From positions 930,001 to 994,000 of the forward strand of contig CAWDSF010000020.1 in assembly GCA_963804885.1 (NCBI GenBank): a stretch of 64,000 nt of DNA, in the 5' to 3' direction. The stretch comes from PALSA-1004 sp963804885 (lineage in GTDB: Bacteria; Pseudomonadota; Gammaproteobacteria; Burkholderiales; SG8-41). The notes under the pieces are model-generated. The model did no database searches and was not told where the DNA came from. It saw nothing but the letters and a program-made list of their open reading frames with translations. Shown in pieces: positions 47,065 through 56,372 of the stretch. Position numbers and translations under genes: made by a program. Position 1 is the first letter of the stretch; each line of letters opens with the position of its first letter.

Positions 47065-47701
47065 TGCCGCTGCTGCGAATACTGTTCGTGGCGCTCGTCG
47101 CGTACCCGGTCGTGCTCGTCATGCTGGGCCTCAACGTGCGCAATCGCGCGCGGCTGCCGCGCGGCGGACCGGCGATCGTCGCCGCGAACCACAACAGCCA
47201 TCTCGACACGCTGGTGCTGTTTACGTTGTTTCCGCTGCTCAGCATTCCGCGCGTGCGGCCGGTGGCGGCCGCCGATTATTTCCTCGCCAACCGGTTCATC
47301 GCCTGGTTTGCGCTCAACGTGATCGGGATCATCCCGCTGCAGCGCAAGCGCGCGGCCGCCAGCGGCGATCCGCTCGCCGCTGCTACGCCGCGCTCGAGCG
47401 CGGCGAGATCCTGCTGATTTTCCCCGAAGGGTCGCGCGGCGAACCGGAGCAGATGAGCGAACTGAAGTCCGGCATCGCGCACCTGGCGGCGCGTTTTCCC
47501 GCTGTTCCCGTGGTGCCGGTGTTCATGCACGGTCTGGGCAAATCGATGCCGCGCGGCGAATGGTTGCCCGTGCCGTTCTTTTGCGATGTTTTTGTCGGTC
47601 TTCCGTTGCACTGGAACGGCGAGCGCAAGCTCTTCATGGATGGATTGCAGGACAGCCTGCGCGCACTGCGCAAAAAACTGGCGGCGCCGGACCACAATTG
47701 A
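47064..47701 (+). CDS. 1-acyl-glycerol-3-phosphate acyltransferase family protein (PlsC-like), frameshifted
   Basis: About 212 residues after correction. An N-terminal membrane segment (LRILFVALVAYPVVLVMLG) is followed by the HX4D motif NHNSHLDTL. The second block, ILLIFPEGSRGEPEQMSE, lies in another frame, and a break near 47385 is required; unlike most in this window it steps by -1 or +2. The stop is at 47701. The enzyme would acylate a lysophospholipid or lysophosphatidate and supply the CdsA-like enzyme upstream, completing a small phospholipid-building operon. Confidence 0.8.
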
Positions 47702-47807
47702 CCTTTTAACGGACGGCTTGAGGACTTGCACGAAACGCCGGTTCGCCGTGCCGACTCCCGCCACACGGCTTGTGGCAGACTAGCGCATCGTCCGGACACA
47801 ATGGGTC

Positions 47808-48182
47808 ATGCGCAGCTCCTACCGCTCAGTCAAGCCGTATGTGACGAAAGACGGCTCGCAGATCCGCGAGCTCATGCATCCGTCCGTGCACGGCAACCGT
47901 AACCAGAGCGTGGCCGAAGCGACGGTGCCGGCGCGCGGCGAAACCGCGCTGCATTTGCATCGGGTGACCGAAGAGATTTATCACATCACGAGCGGCGCCG
48001 GCATGATGACGCTGGGCGCGCAAAAGTTTGCGGTCGCTAGGGGCGATACGATCTGCATTGCGCCGGGCACGCCGCATTGCATCGTAAATACGGGTGACAC
48101 GCCCCTCAGAATTTTATGCACGTGCTCACCGGCTTATTCGCATGACGACACGGTGCTGATCGATGCCGATTCCGCAGGATGA
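47808..48182 (+). CDS. Cupin-domain protein
   Basis: A 124-residue single cupin barrel. Metal ligands are suggested by TALHLHRVTEEIYHI (two His and a Glu) and PGTPHCIVN (His). It could be a metal-dependent isomerase, a dioxygenase-like enzyme or a small-molecule sensor; nothing nearby decides. Its end overlaps the next gene by 20 bases. Confidence 0.85.
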   Translation: MRSSYRSVKPYVTKDGSQIRELMHPSVHGNRNQSVAEATVPARGETALHLHRVTEEIYHITSGAGMMTLGAQKFAVARGDTICIAPGTPHCIVNTGDTPLRILCTCSPAYSHDDTVLIDADSAG

Positions 48183-48663
48183 CGAAGAACCGCTGACGCC
48201 GGATAAGCTGTCCCCGGCCGCGCGCGCCGCGGTCGCCGGTGCCTGTTTTCTCGGCGGCGCGCTGATCGTCGCGGTGGCCGTCGGGATTATCCCGACGTCG
48301 GAATCCGATGTACATGCGCCGCACTGGGTGATCGGCGCGTGCGGATTCATGTTCGTAATCGCCGGCTTTCTCGTGATCGTGCCCGACACGATGCCGCACA
48401 TGAAAAACTTTCTGGGCGCAGCGTTGCTGAGCCTGTTTGCCGCGGTTCCCGGATGGATAGGATTCGGCGCGGGTCCGCGCGAGTTTGGCGGCTCGATGTC
48501 ATTCGGCGGGATTACCAGTACCACTCATCCAGGTGAAATTTTCGGGCGCCTAGCATTTGGCTTTTTCGCCGTGCTGCTCGCAGCGGGCGCGGTTTATTCG
48601 TGGTGGCGCTGGCTGCGCTCGATATTCGGCTCCAGCGATGGGGGAGGGGGCGACGCCGGCTAA
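48163..48663 (+). CDS. Hypothetical membrane protein
   Basis: A 166-residue protein with an acidic N-terminus (MPIPQDDEEPLTPDKL) and about four membrane segments: AGACFLGGALIVAVAVGII, WVIGACGFMFVIAGFLVIV, LGAALLSLFAAVPGWIGFG and FGFFAVLLAAGAVYSWWRWL. I do not recognise a family. It overlaps the cupin gene and is likely co-transcribed with it. Confidence 0.65.
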   Translation: MPIPQDDEEPLTPDKLSPAARAAVAGACFLGGALIVAVAVGIIPTSESDVHAPHWVIGACGFMFVIAGFLVIVPDTMPHMKNFLGAALLSLFAAVPGWIGFGAGPREFGGSMSFGGITSTTHPGEIFGRLAFGFFAVLLAAGAVYSWWRWLRSIFGSSDGGGGDAG

Positions 48664-48671
48664 TCGATTGG

Positions 48672-48698
48672 CAAAAAAAGCCGCGGCATTGCCGCGGC
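48672..48698 (-). terminator. Intrinsic terminator for the YbhB-like gene
   Basis: GCCGCGGC-att-GCCGCGGC (48680-48698) is followed on the (-) strand by seven T residues (48673-48679). On (+) the T-run is poor, so it mainly serves the (-) strand gene. Confidence 0.75.
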
Positions 48699-48725
48699 CT
48701 TCATTGCGCGAGCCACCTAAGGCAG

Positions 48726-49325
48726 CTATTGCTTGGCGCGCCCGAACAGTCCGACGAGGCCGGCGGATCCTTTACTGTGGCCGGCCAGCTTCGCGAAGAG
48801 TTCGGCGCGAGTGAGACCCGGTGGCAACGCGTTGGGTTCGAGGTCGGTCGCGATCAGCGTGAACGTGTAGTGATGCAGGCCCGTGCCGGGCGGCGTGCAC
48901 GGGCCGAGATAATGGCCGAGTCCCGCCGTGCCTTTGCCCGGAACGTACTTGTTCGAAAGCTGGCTGGTCTCGCCTTCGGCGAAGCCGGTCGTCGACACCG
49001 GTATGCCGTACGCAGTCCAGTGATCGACGCCGAGGCCGCCGCGGCCTTCCGGGTCGTACATGATCAGCGCGAAACTTTTCGTTCCCTCAGGCACGTTCGA
49101 CCATGACAGCGGAGGCGACACGTTGTCGCCGATGCAGTTCGGATTGGACTTGATGTTGCCGGCGTTCTTGACCGCGAGCATCGTGCCGTCCTTGAAGGTG
49201 GACGACGTCAGCGAGAATGCATTGCCCATCGACGGCAGTTCACTCGTGGTCGCGCAGGCGCCGAGGCCCAGCGCGACGATGCTGCCGGTAAGGAATGTAA
49301 ATGCGGATCTGCGTTTAACGGACAT
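48726..49325 (-). CDS. YbhB/YbcL-family (PEBP-like) lipoprotein
   Basis: A 199-residue protein starting at ATG 49325 with GAGGAGAAG upstream. The signal has a lipobox-like LGLGAC, so it is probably a lipoprotein. The PEBP fold is shown by NVSPPLSWSNVPEGTKSFAL, MYDPEGRGG-x-DHW and GLHHYTFTLIATD. The family resembles phosphatidylethanolamine-binding proteins and is linked in some bacteria to protease inhibition; its role is unclear. Confidence 0.85.
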   Translation of the reverse strand: MSVKRRSAFTFLTGSIVALGLGACATTSELPSMGNAFSLTSSTFKDGTMLAVKNAGNIKSNPNCIGDNVSPPLSWSNVPEGTKSFALIMYDPEGRGGLGVDHWTAYGIPVSTTGFAEGETSQLSNKYVPGKGTAGLGHYLGPCTPPGTGLHHYTFTLIATDLEPNALPPGLTRAELFAKLAGHSKGSAGLVGLFGRAKQ

Positions 49326-49636
49326 ATTGCTTCTCCTCGAGTTGGTTTTTGTGTCGGCGAAAAAAAGTGAGGCAAACCAGCAGAATATGCGCGGAGCCAT
49401 GTATTTTTCTTCGCCCGCTGCCCCGACCTTCGGAAACTATACTGCGTCGCAGCGCGATAGACAAACATTTGCCTGCCGCAGGCGCGGTGCGCTACAAATA
49501 CCGCGCTGCGCTTCAAGCCGAGCTTGTTCGAAGTTCGTGCGGCTTGGCCCACGCGTGCCGCATTGTCCCAGCATGCTATTCTCGCGTAAGCATCGTTGGA
49601 TCGCACTGTTGGCCCAGCGAGGTTTCAGGGGGGGCG
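49326..49636. other. Divergent intergenic region
   Basis: No gene is supported between the YbhB-like gene (-) and the diguanylate cyclase (+). A TATACT hexamer near 49438 resembles a -10 element but lacks a clear -35. No repeat or hairpin of note is seen. Confidence 0.3.
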
Positions 49637-50494
49637 GTGATCAATCTAACAAGAGTCAATATCTTCGTGCTTGCGCCCCGCGTCGCACTGACTTTGGGTG
49701 TCTTGCTGTTTGTATTGATCGTTTTTGCCGATTACGTCTCGAGCTACGAACTCAGCCTCACGCCGTTCTATTTGTTCGTGGTATTGCTCGTCACCTGGAA
49801 TTGCGGGACTACGTCAGGCTTCGTGTTCTCCGTGCTGTCTTTCATCACGCCGCTGATCCTTGGAATCGAATTCGGGAATCCCTACTCCGAGCCGCTGTAT
49901 TTTTACGTCGACAATACCAATCGCCTAATTTCTTACCTCGTGGCGTGGGCTCTTACGGCGCAACTGAAGAAGCAGCACGAGCAGGAAAAGGACTCTGCGC
50001 GCAGGGACTACACGACCGGCCTCGCCAACCAGAAGGGATTTTATGAAGCCTTCACTGTCGAGATAGCAAGGCACAGGCGGGAAAATATTCCGCTTTCGAT
50101 TGCATACCTGGATTGCGATAACTTCAAGGAGGTCAACGACCGGTTTGGTCATCGGGAGGGAGACCGGTTGCTTGAAATGGTTGCAAAAACATTGAAGGCG
50201 AATTTACGCAAGACCGATGTGACAGGGCGTTTGGGAGGGGATGAGTTTGCGATAGTGTTTTGCAACACGGGCGAGCAGCATGCCATCGCAGCAGTTGGCA
50301 AGCTCAGGAGAGAGCTGGACGCGGTAATGACCGGGAATCGCTGGCCGGTCACATTCAGCGTCGGAGTGGGCATCTTCAACAGTGTGCTCGCCTCGGAAGA
50401 CGCGATGATTTCGTTCACCGACAAACTTATGTACCGGGTGAAGTCCGCAGGGAAGAACAATGTGTCGATAGAGGTATTCGAAGCCATTCCGTAA
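49637..50494 (+). CDS. Membrane diguanylate cyclase (GGDEF domain)
   Basis: A 285-residue protein starting at GTG 49637 after a G-rich ribosome site. Four or so membrane segments (about residues 10-105) resemble a short MASE-like or KdpD-like sensor, followed by a GGDEF domain with DYTTGLANQKGFYEAF, IAYLDCDNFKEVND and the intact active site RLGGDEFAIVF. It should make cyclic di-GMP. An RxxD inhibitory site is not obvious. It stands alone between divergent and unrelated genes. Confidence 0.88.
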   Translation: MINLTRVNIFVLAPRVALTLGVLLFVLIVFADYVSSYELSLTPFYLFVVLLVTWNCGTTSGFVFSVLSFITPLILGIEFGNPYSEPLYFYVDNTNRLISYLVAWALTAQLKKQHEQEKDSARRDYTTGLANQKGFYEAFTVEIARHRRENIPLSIAYLDCDNFKEVNDRFGHREGDRLLEMVAKTLKANLRKTDVTGRLGGDEFAIVFCNTGEQHAIAAVGKLRRELDAVMTGNRWPVTFSVGVGIFNSVLASEDAMISFTDKLMYRVKSAGKNNVSIEVFEAIP

Positions 50495-50536
50495 CGTCCC
50501 GCGTTGTGTATGCCCGCGCATTGCGCCTTTCTGTAT

Positions 50537-50554
50537 ACTGGATATCCATCCAGT
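50537..50554. promoter_or_regulatory. LexA-like dyad (CTG-N10-CAG) upstream of a small gene
   Basis: ACTGGAT-atcc-ATCCAGT is a perfect 7-4-7 palindrome and contains CTG-N10-CAG (50538-50553), the SOS-box core, 15 bases before the ATG at 50569. TATACT at 50534-50539 could be a -10 element that the repressor would cover. The operator reading is an inference. Confidence 0.45.
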
Positions 50555-50568
50555 TATGCATAGCGGCT

Positions 50569-50871
50569 ATGAAATGGCGAGTGCGTTTGATGCGGAAAGC
50601 CGGGCGCCGTATTCCGTGGGAGACATTGGTCAACGAACCCGGATTGGTCGGAACAATCCGCACGCATTCGTGCAACTATGGCAGTCAGGGGCCGTATACG
50701 GTCGCCGTGTTGAGGGGTGAAAGCCCGACGGCTGCCGGTATCGAACTGATAGAGCCGCAACTGCTGATGCTGGGCGACCAGGCGCTGGTACTGCGCGGCT
50801 ACGAGCGATTGAAAGACGACGAGGGGTCGTTCACCGTGCTTCAGGAATGGCGGTGCGAACTTTCATCCTGA
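50569..50871 (+). CDS. Small hypothetical protein under a LexA-like dyad
   Basis: A 100-residue protein starting at ATG 50569 (MKWRVRLMRKAGRRIPWE). It is basic at the N-terminus and then beta-rich: GPYTVAVLRGESPTAAGIEL, LLMLGDQALVLRGYERL and GSFTVLQEWRCEL. I do not recognise the family. A longer in-frame reading upstream overlaps the diguanylate cyclase and is rejected. The dyad just upstream suggests regulated, possibly damage-linked, expression. Confidence 0.6.
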   Translation: MKWRVRLMRKAGRRIPWETLVNEPGLVGTIRTHSCNYGSQGPYTVAVLRGESPTAAGIELIEPQLLMLGDQALVLRGYERLKDDEGSFTVLQEWRCELSS

Positions 50872-50915
50872 CTGGCAGCCTGCCACGTGAGTCGATGCCG
50901 TTTTGCGATCCGCAC

Positions 50916-50946
50916 AAAAAAGGCCGCGGCAATGCCGCGGCCTTTT
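50916..50946. terminator. Bidirectional intrinsic terminator
   Basis: AGGCCGCGGCA/TGCCGCGGCCT with a short loop, flanked by an A-run on the left and TTTT on the right, ends the small gene on (+) and the Bug receptor gene on (-). Confidence 0.8.
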
Positions 50947-50961
50947 AAATAAACCGGTGTA

Positions 50962-51934
50962 TCAGTCCGCGTACTGCCCCGCCTTCTTGATGATCGGGTC
51001 CCACTTCTTGATTTCGGCCTGCAGGTGGGTGCGCAGTGCTTCGGGATTCGCTTTGGCGACCGGCACCGGTACTGCACCGAGGTCGGCGAGACGCGCCGCG
51101 AACTGCGCATCCTGCACCGCGGACTGCAGCGCGGCGACGAGCTTATCGATGATCGGTTTGGGCGTGCCTTTCGGCGCGTACAGCCCGTGCCACACGACGA
51201 CTTCGAATCCTTTCATGCCCTGCTCGGCGAGCGTGGGGACGTCCTTCAGCGAGGGCACGCGCTGCGCGGAGGTTACGCCGTAGACTTTGACGGTGCCGGC
51301 CTTGATCTGCTGCGTCGTGTTCGTGGTTTGATCGCACATCAAATCGACTTGCCCGCCGATCGAGATCCGTCATCGCCGGCGCGGTGCCTTTGTACGGCAC
51401 GGTCGTCAGGTCGATCTCGTTCTGGCTCATGAACAGGAGGCCGCACAGATGCGAGGCTGCGCCGAGCCCCGCGTTCGCGTAGCTGAGCTTGGCCTTGTTC
51501 GCCTTCAGGTACGGCAGCAGTTCCTTCAGGTTGTTTGGCGGCAGCGCTTTTTTGCCGAGCATGGTCATCGGCACGTCGGCGACTTGGCCGATGAATTCGA
51601 AGTCGTTCAGCGTGTCGTACGGCAGTTTGCGATACAGCGCCGGCGACGTCGACATGCCGATGTGCATCAGGAGCAGGGTGTAGCCATCGTTCTTGGCCTT
51701 GGCGACTTTGTTGATGCCGATCGTGCCGCCCGCGCCGCCCGCGTTGTCGATGATTACCTGTTGCTTGAGCAGGCCGGTCAAAGTCACGCCGAGGTTGCGC
51801 GCGAGCGTGTCGGTGGGACCGCCGGCGGCGAACGGCACGACCAGGACGATTTGTTTGTTCGGGAAATCCTGCGCGTGTGCAGGCAAGACCGCGCAAGCAA
51901 TCGCAACCAGCATGAAGCCGATGAAACGTTTCAT
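50962..51934 (-). CDS. Bug/TctC-family periplasmic receptor, one frameshift
   Basis: About 323 residues after correction, starting at ATG 51934 with GAGGAGTT upstream. A Sec signal (MKRFIGFMLVAIACAVLPAHA) is followed by FPNKQIVLVVPFAAGGPTDT, the Bug ligand-loop start, then VPYKGTAPAMTDL. Near 51364 one extra base shifts the frame; the second frame continues IGGQVDLMCDQTTNT and VPTLAEQGMKGFEV to the stop at 50962. It is an orphan receptor for an unknown carboxylate or similar ligand; no TctAB genes are near. Confidence 0.88.
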
Positions 51935-52079
51935 AACTCCTCCTCGATGAATGCGTGGCAATTAACCGACTGCAAACGCCGACTACTTCTTATTGTTGCG
52001 ACCAATACTCGAACACCCAGGGTTCGGCCGGCATTGATCAAACTCAATTAAGCCTGTTTTACCCCGACACGTCCAGTTT

Positions 52080-54234
52080 TCAGTCGGCGGCAGGTCTGCT
52101 CTTCGCGGTCAAGGCAGGCCCGCGCTCGCGCCACCAGGATTCGGCGGCCCCCGAGCTCCATGGCAGGCCGGTAGCGAGCTGATCGAGCGCGGAGAGCAGC
52201 TCGGCGACGCTTTGCGGCCGCTCGCCGCGCGCCTTCGCAAGGCACTTCACGATCAGCTCGTCGAGCTCTCGTGGCAGCGGCTGGGGCGCATGGGCGGACG
52301 GCGGTTGCGGCGGCGCGTAGCGTATCTGCTGCGCGAGCTCCGCATCGGTCGTATGCTCGAACAGCGCGCGCCCCGCCAACAGGTAATAACCAACCGCGCC
52401 GACCGAGTAGATATCCGACCGCGCATCGACGTCGGCGGGATTTGCGAGGCGCTCAGGCGCCATGTACAGCGGCGCGCCGAGCACGTGCACGAAGCGCGTG
52501 ATATCGCGGGTTTCCGGATGATCGATATTCTTGACGATGCCGAAATCGAGCACCTTTACTACATCGTACTCGCCGCCGCGCCGGCACAGCATGATGTTGT
52601 CGGGCTTGATGTCGCGGTGCACGAGCCCTTGGTCGTGCACTTCACGCAGCGCCGCGCATATCTGCCTGAGGATATACACCGCGCGGGCAGGTGGCACCGC
52701 GCCGTGTGCGGCGACGAGCTCGGCCAGCGAAACCCCCTCCAGATATTCCATCACGTAGTAAAAGTCGCCGCCGCGGGTGCGCCCGTAATCGTAGATCTCG
52801 ACCGTGTTGGGATGCGAGAGCCGGCTTGCGAGCTGCACCTCGCGCTCGAAGCGGGCGATGACTTCGTCGTTGGCGAGATGGCGCTTGAGGATTTTCACCG
52901 CGGTCGGACGCTTGAGCAGCGCGTGGCGCGCCAGAAACACCGTGGCCATGCCCCCTTCGCCGATCTTCGTCTCGAGCGTGTACTGCCCGAGCCGCGGCGC
53001 TTCGCGCACACGCCGCTTCAGCCGCAAGAGCGAGAACGCGGAGTAGAGCGCCGCCGCCGACATCCCGACCAGCAGCGCGAAGACCAGCCCCAGCATCACG
53101 TTGAGGTAGCGCAGCGGCGCGTATGCCTCGGCGGCGGCGATTTCGATTGCGACGCCCATGTCGTAGGCGGGCAGCCATTGCCACGCGCCGATGACTTCGA
53201 TGCCGCGATAGTTGCGGTAAGGATCGAGAATGATGCCGCGCAGCGCTTCGGAATCGCTTTTGGCGCGGCTCGCGATTGCGATCGCGGCGAGGCGAGTCAA
53301 CGGACGCGCCGCCGGCTCGAGGTCGGGCACGTGTCCCGCGTGTAGGTCGCCGCCCGGGTCGCGCACCTGAACGTTCAGCATTGGGTTCGCGTCAGGCGCG
53401 ATCACGCCCACCGCCCTGATCTCATCGGCGAAGCGGCTCTGCGACAGCATGATGCCGCTGCCGTCGAACGCATAAACTTCACCGGTCTTGCCGGGACGCG
53501 CGACGCTGAGTATTGCCGAGAACTGCTGATCCGCGAACTTGCCGAAACCGAGTGCTGCAATGGTCTCTTCCTGCGGCCCGCGCACCGGCGCTTCGATCCA
53601 GACAAGCGGGCGGTCGAGCTTGATTACGGGCGGCCTGTGGATGCGCTCGTGCTCGGGATAAGGGCGAATGAAGCGCGGTGCGGCCTTCGAAGACTTCCGC
53701 GATATCGGCGAGGAAAGTCGCCTGCTTGACTTGCAGGCCGCAATACTCGCGGAACTGGCTCGCGATGATCAAACCGTTGCGGTCGATCACATTGAACGTG
53801 GCGCTGCCCTCGTCCTTGAGCACGCGCTTCAGTACGTCCGCGAGGTGGACTCGCACCGGCGCATCGCAGAACCGGCTGACGGGGCCGCCCGCCTGCGCCA
53901 GTTTGGTGAGCTGGCGGACATACCCGCGCACTTGTGCATCGCCGGCCCAGCGTTCGGCGTCCGCTTTCTTTTCATCGACCCAGATTTGCAGCGCGCTGAC
54001 TTCGGTCGCCAGCACGGTCTGCAGGCCACCGGCGCGGACGTCGCGCAGCGAATTGCGCACGCCCGCGTACGTCCAATAGCCGAGCAGCGCGATGGCGAGC
54101 GAGACCGTGAGCACCGTCGCATTGCGACGGCCGCGGGTGCCGAACAGTCTGGTTCCCAGCCGGCTCAGACCGTCCTGCGACGACACGGGCGCGGGCGGCG
54201 TATCGCCGGATGGCGCGGGTTCAGTCAACGACAT
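52080..54234 (-). CDS. Membrane Ser/Thr protein kinase with N-terminal periplasmic sensor, one frameshift
   Basis: About 717 residues after correction. A cytoplasmic tail and TM1 (ATVLTVSLAIALLGYWTYAGV) lead to a periplasmic sensor of dCACHE-like size (about residues 60-370), TM2 (YLNVMLGLVFALLVGMSAAA), then a Hanks-type kinase: GEGGMATVF (glycine loop), AVKIL (Lys), VHRDIKPDNIML (catalytic loop), VLDFGIVK (Asp of DFG), and APLYMAPERL. Near 53677 one extra base breaks the frame between EVFEGRTA and FIRPYPEHE. Most bacterial membrane kinases of this class have the kinase first and the sensor outside after it; here the order is reversed, as in histidine kinases. Confidence 0.82.
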
Positions 54235-54293
54235 CGGCGCATCATAGCGCAGTCGTTGCTCGCGCCGCGGCGGGCGGCGCAGCCCCGAAAGTC

Positions 54294-55688
54294 TTACATC
54301 ATCCCGAGCATTTTAGGCAGCCACAGCGACATGATCGGCATGTAAGTGACCATGATCAGGAATACGAGCATGGTCAGCAGCCACGGCCACACGGCGATCG
54401 TGAGCTCGGTGATGCCCATCCTGGCGATTCCCGAGGCCACGTAGAGGTTCAGGCCCACCGGCGGGTGACACATGCCGACCTCCATGTTGACGACCATCAT
54501 GATGCCGAAATGAACCGGATCGATGCCGAGCTTCATCGCCACCGGAAACATTATCGGCGCCATAATCAATACGATCGAGGAGGGTTCCATTACGTTGCCG
54601 GCCAGCAACAGCACGACATTCACGAACAGCAGGAAGGCGACGGCGCCGAGGCCCTTGTCCAGCATCCACGCCGCGAGCTCCTGCGGGATCTGCTCCGAGG
54701 TCATCAGGTAGCTGAACATCACCGCGTTGGTAATGATGTAGAGCAGCATCGCCGCCATATTCGCCGAGTCGAGCAGCACCTTCGGCACCTGCTTCAACGT
54801 CATGTCCTTATAGACGAACACCGCGACGAAGAACGCGTAGACCGCGCTCATCGCCGCCGCCTCGGTCGGCGTGAAGATGCCGGAATAGATCCCGCCGATG
54901 ACGACGACGATCAGGAACAGGCCCCAGATCGCCTTGCGAAACGTCGCGACACGCTCGCGCCAGGTGGCCACGGGTTGGCGCGGGTAGTTGAACTTGCGCG
55001 CGCGCCACCAGGTCGTGAGACCGAGCAACGTCGCGAGTATCAGCCCCGGAATGATGCCGGCGATGAACAGCGCGCCGACCGAAGTGTTGGTCGCGACTGC
55101 GTACATCACCATCACGATGGAGGGTGGAATCAGGATGCCGAGCGCGCCTGAGGTCGTGATCACCCCGGCGCCGAAACGCGCGGGGAACCCCTGCTTGATC
55201 ATCGCGGGCAGGATGATCGACCCGATCGCGACGACGGTCGCGGGACTCGAGCCGGACACCGCGGCAAACAGCGCGCACGCCATTACGCCCGCGAGCGCGA
55301 GACCCCCATGCCAGTGGCCGACCATCGACGACGCGAACGCGATCATGCGGCGCGCCACGCCGCCATGCGTCAGGAAGTTGCCGGCAAGGATGAAAAACGG
55401 GATTGCCATGATCTCGAACCGCTCGATGCCGGTGAAGAGCTTCAGCGCGACGGACTCGATTGGCACTGTGGTCATCGTGAACAGGTACGTAAGTACCGTG
55501 AGACCGAGCGAGATCGAGATCGGCATCCCGGTCAGCATCAGCCCGAACAGCAGCGCGAAAATGATCCATGCGTTGGCGAGCGGGATGCCGGTGAGCTTCA
55601 GCACGACCGGAATCGCGATCAGCAGTGGCGGGATCAGCGCCGGCCAGCGCGGCGCGTTCGCGGGAACCGGCGCGACCAGGGTGCTCAT
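54294..55688 (-). CDS. dctM: TRAP transporter large permease (DctM family)
   Basis: A 464-residue protein with about twelve membrane segments, for example GLMLTGMPISISLGLTVLTY and AGIIPGLILATLLGLTTWW. The GSSPATVVAIGSIILPAMI block and the C-terminal PPVGLNLYVASGIA block are DctM hallmarks. It is the Na+- or H+-coupled transport subunit. Its start overlaps the DctQ stop by 4 bases. Confidence 0.92.
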   Translation of the reverse strand: MSTLVAPVPANAPRWPALIPPLLIAIPVVLKLTGIPLANAWIIFALLFGLMLTGMPISISLGLTVLTYLFTMTTVPIESVALKLFTGIERFEIMAIPFFILAGNFLTHGGVARRMIAFASSMVGHWHGGLALAGVMACALFAAVSGSSPATVVAIGSIILPAMIKQGFPARFGAGVITTSGALGILIPPSIVMVMYAVATNTSVGALFIAGIIPGLILATLLGLTTWWRARKFNYPRQPVATWRERVATFRKAIWGLFLIVVVIGGIYSGIFTPTEAAAMSAVYAFFVAVFVYKDMTLKQVPKVLLDSANMAAMLLYIITNAVMFSYLMTSEQIPQELAAWMLDKGLGAVAFLLFVNVVLLLAGNVMEPSSIVLIMAPIMFPVAMKLGIDPVHFGIMMVVNMEVGMCHPPVGLNLYVASGIARMGITELTIAVWPWLLTMLVFLIMVTYMPIMSLWLPKMLGMM

Positions 55689-56296
55689 TTGCGCCCCGCG
55701 CCGGAAGCGTCCGCCGGGTGCAGATTGTCGGGCAAATTGTAGGGGTTGATGGCGGCGGGCGCCTCGATGCCTTCGACGTGCGCGACATCATGGTGGGGCA
55801 GCTCGCCGGTCCGCGCGAATTGCCACGCCACCTGCAGGAAGCGGAAGCACATCAGGTACGACCCGAGCGGGATGCACAGGTAGACGATCCACTTGGGGAT
55901 CTCGAGGTCGGGCGAGGTCGAGCTGGTATGCGCAATATCCCACGTGAATGTCGCGCCCAGCGTGCCGACGATCGCGGTGAATGTCGCGCCCGCCAGCAGC
56001 CCGAACAGCACGTAGGCCTTGCGCGTGGCGCCCGGCAAGCGGTTAATCATTACGTCCACGCCGACGTGGATACCGGTGCGCACACCGTAGGCGGCGCCAA
56101 ACTTCGCCATCCACACGAACATGTAAATGCAAAGCTCCTGCGCCCACGAGAGATCGATCTTCAGCAGCGCGTCCTGCACGCCGGGGATCGCCATGCCGGC
56201 GGCGTAGCGATGCAGCACGGCGACAAAAATGAGGAGCGTCGCCGCGCCCATCAGGAACGCGATCAGCCGCTCTTCGAGGTGATTCAGAAATTTCAA
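55685..56296 (-). CDS. dctQ: TRAP transporter small permease (DctQ family)
   Basis: A protein of about 203 residues if it starts at TTG 56296 (LKFLNHLEERLIAFLMG), which has GGGGAG at good distance; an ATG at 56356 would add a tail with no ribosome site. It has four membrane segments, with SWAQELCIYMFVWMAKFGAA carrying the conserved E-x2-R/C region, and GIHVGVDVMINRLP. It pairs with DctM. Confidence 0.88.
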   Translation of the reverse strand: MKFLNHLEERLIAFLMGAATLLIFVAVLHRYAAGMAIPGVQDALLKIDLSWAQELCIYMFVWMAKFGAAYGVRTGIHVGVDVMINRLPGATRKAYVLFGLLAGATFTAIVGTLGATFTWDIAHTSSTSPDLEIPKWIVYLCIPLGSYLMCFRFLQVAWQFARTGELPHHDVAHVEGIEAPAAINPYNLPDNLHPADASGAGRK

Positions 56297-56372
56297 GGCG
56301 CGCTCCCCGGTAGTTTTGCCGCCATCGCATAACCCGGCGCGGTTCGCGTCGGGCACATCGCACCGCCGCCGA

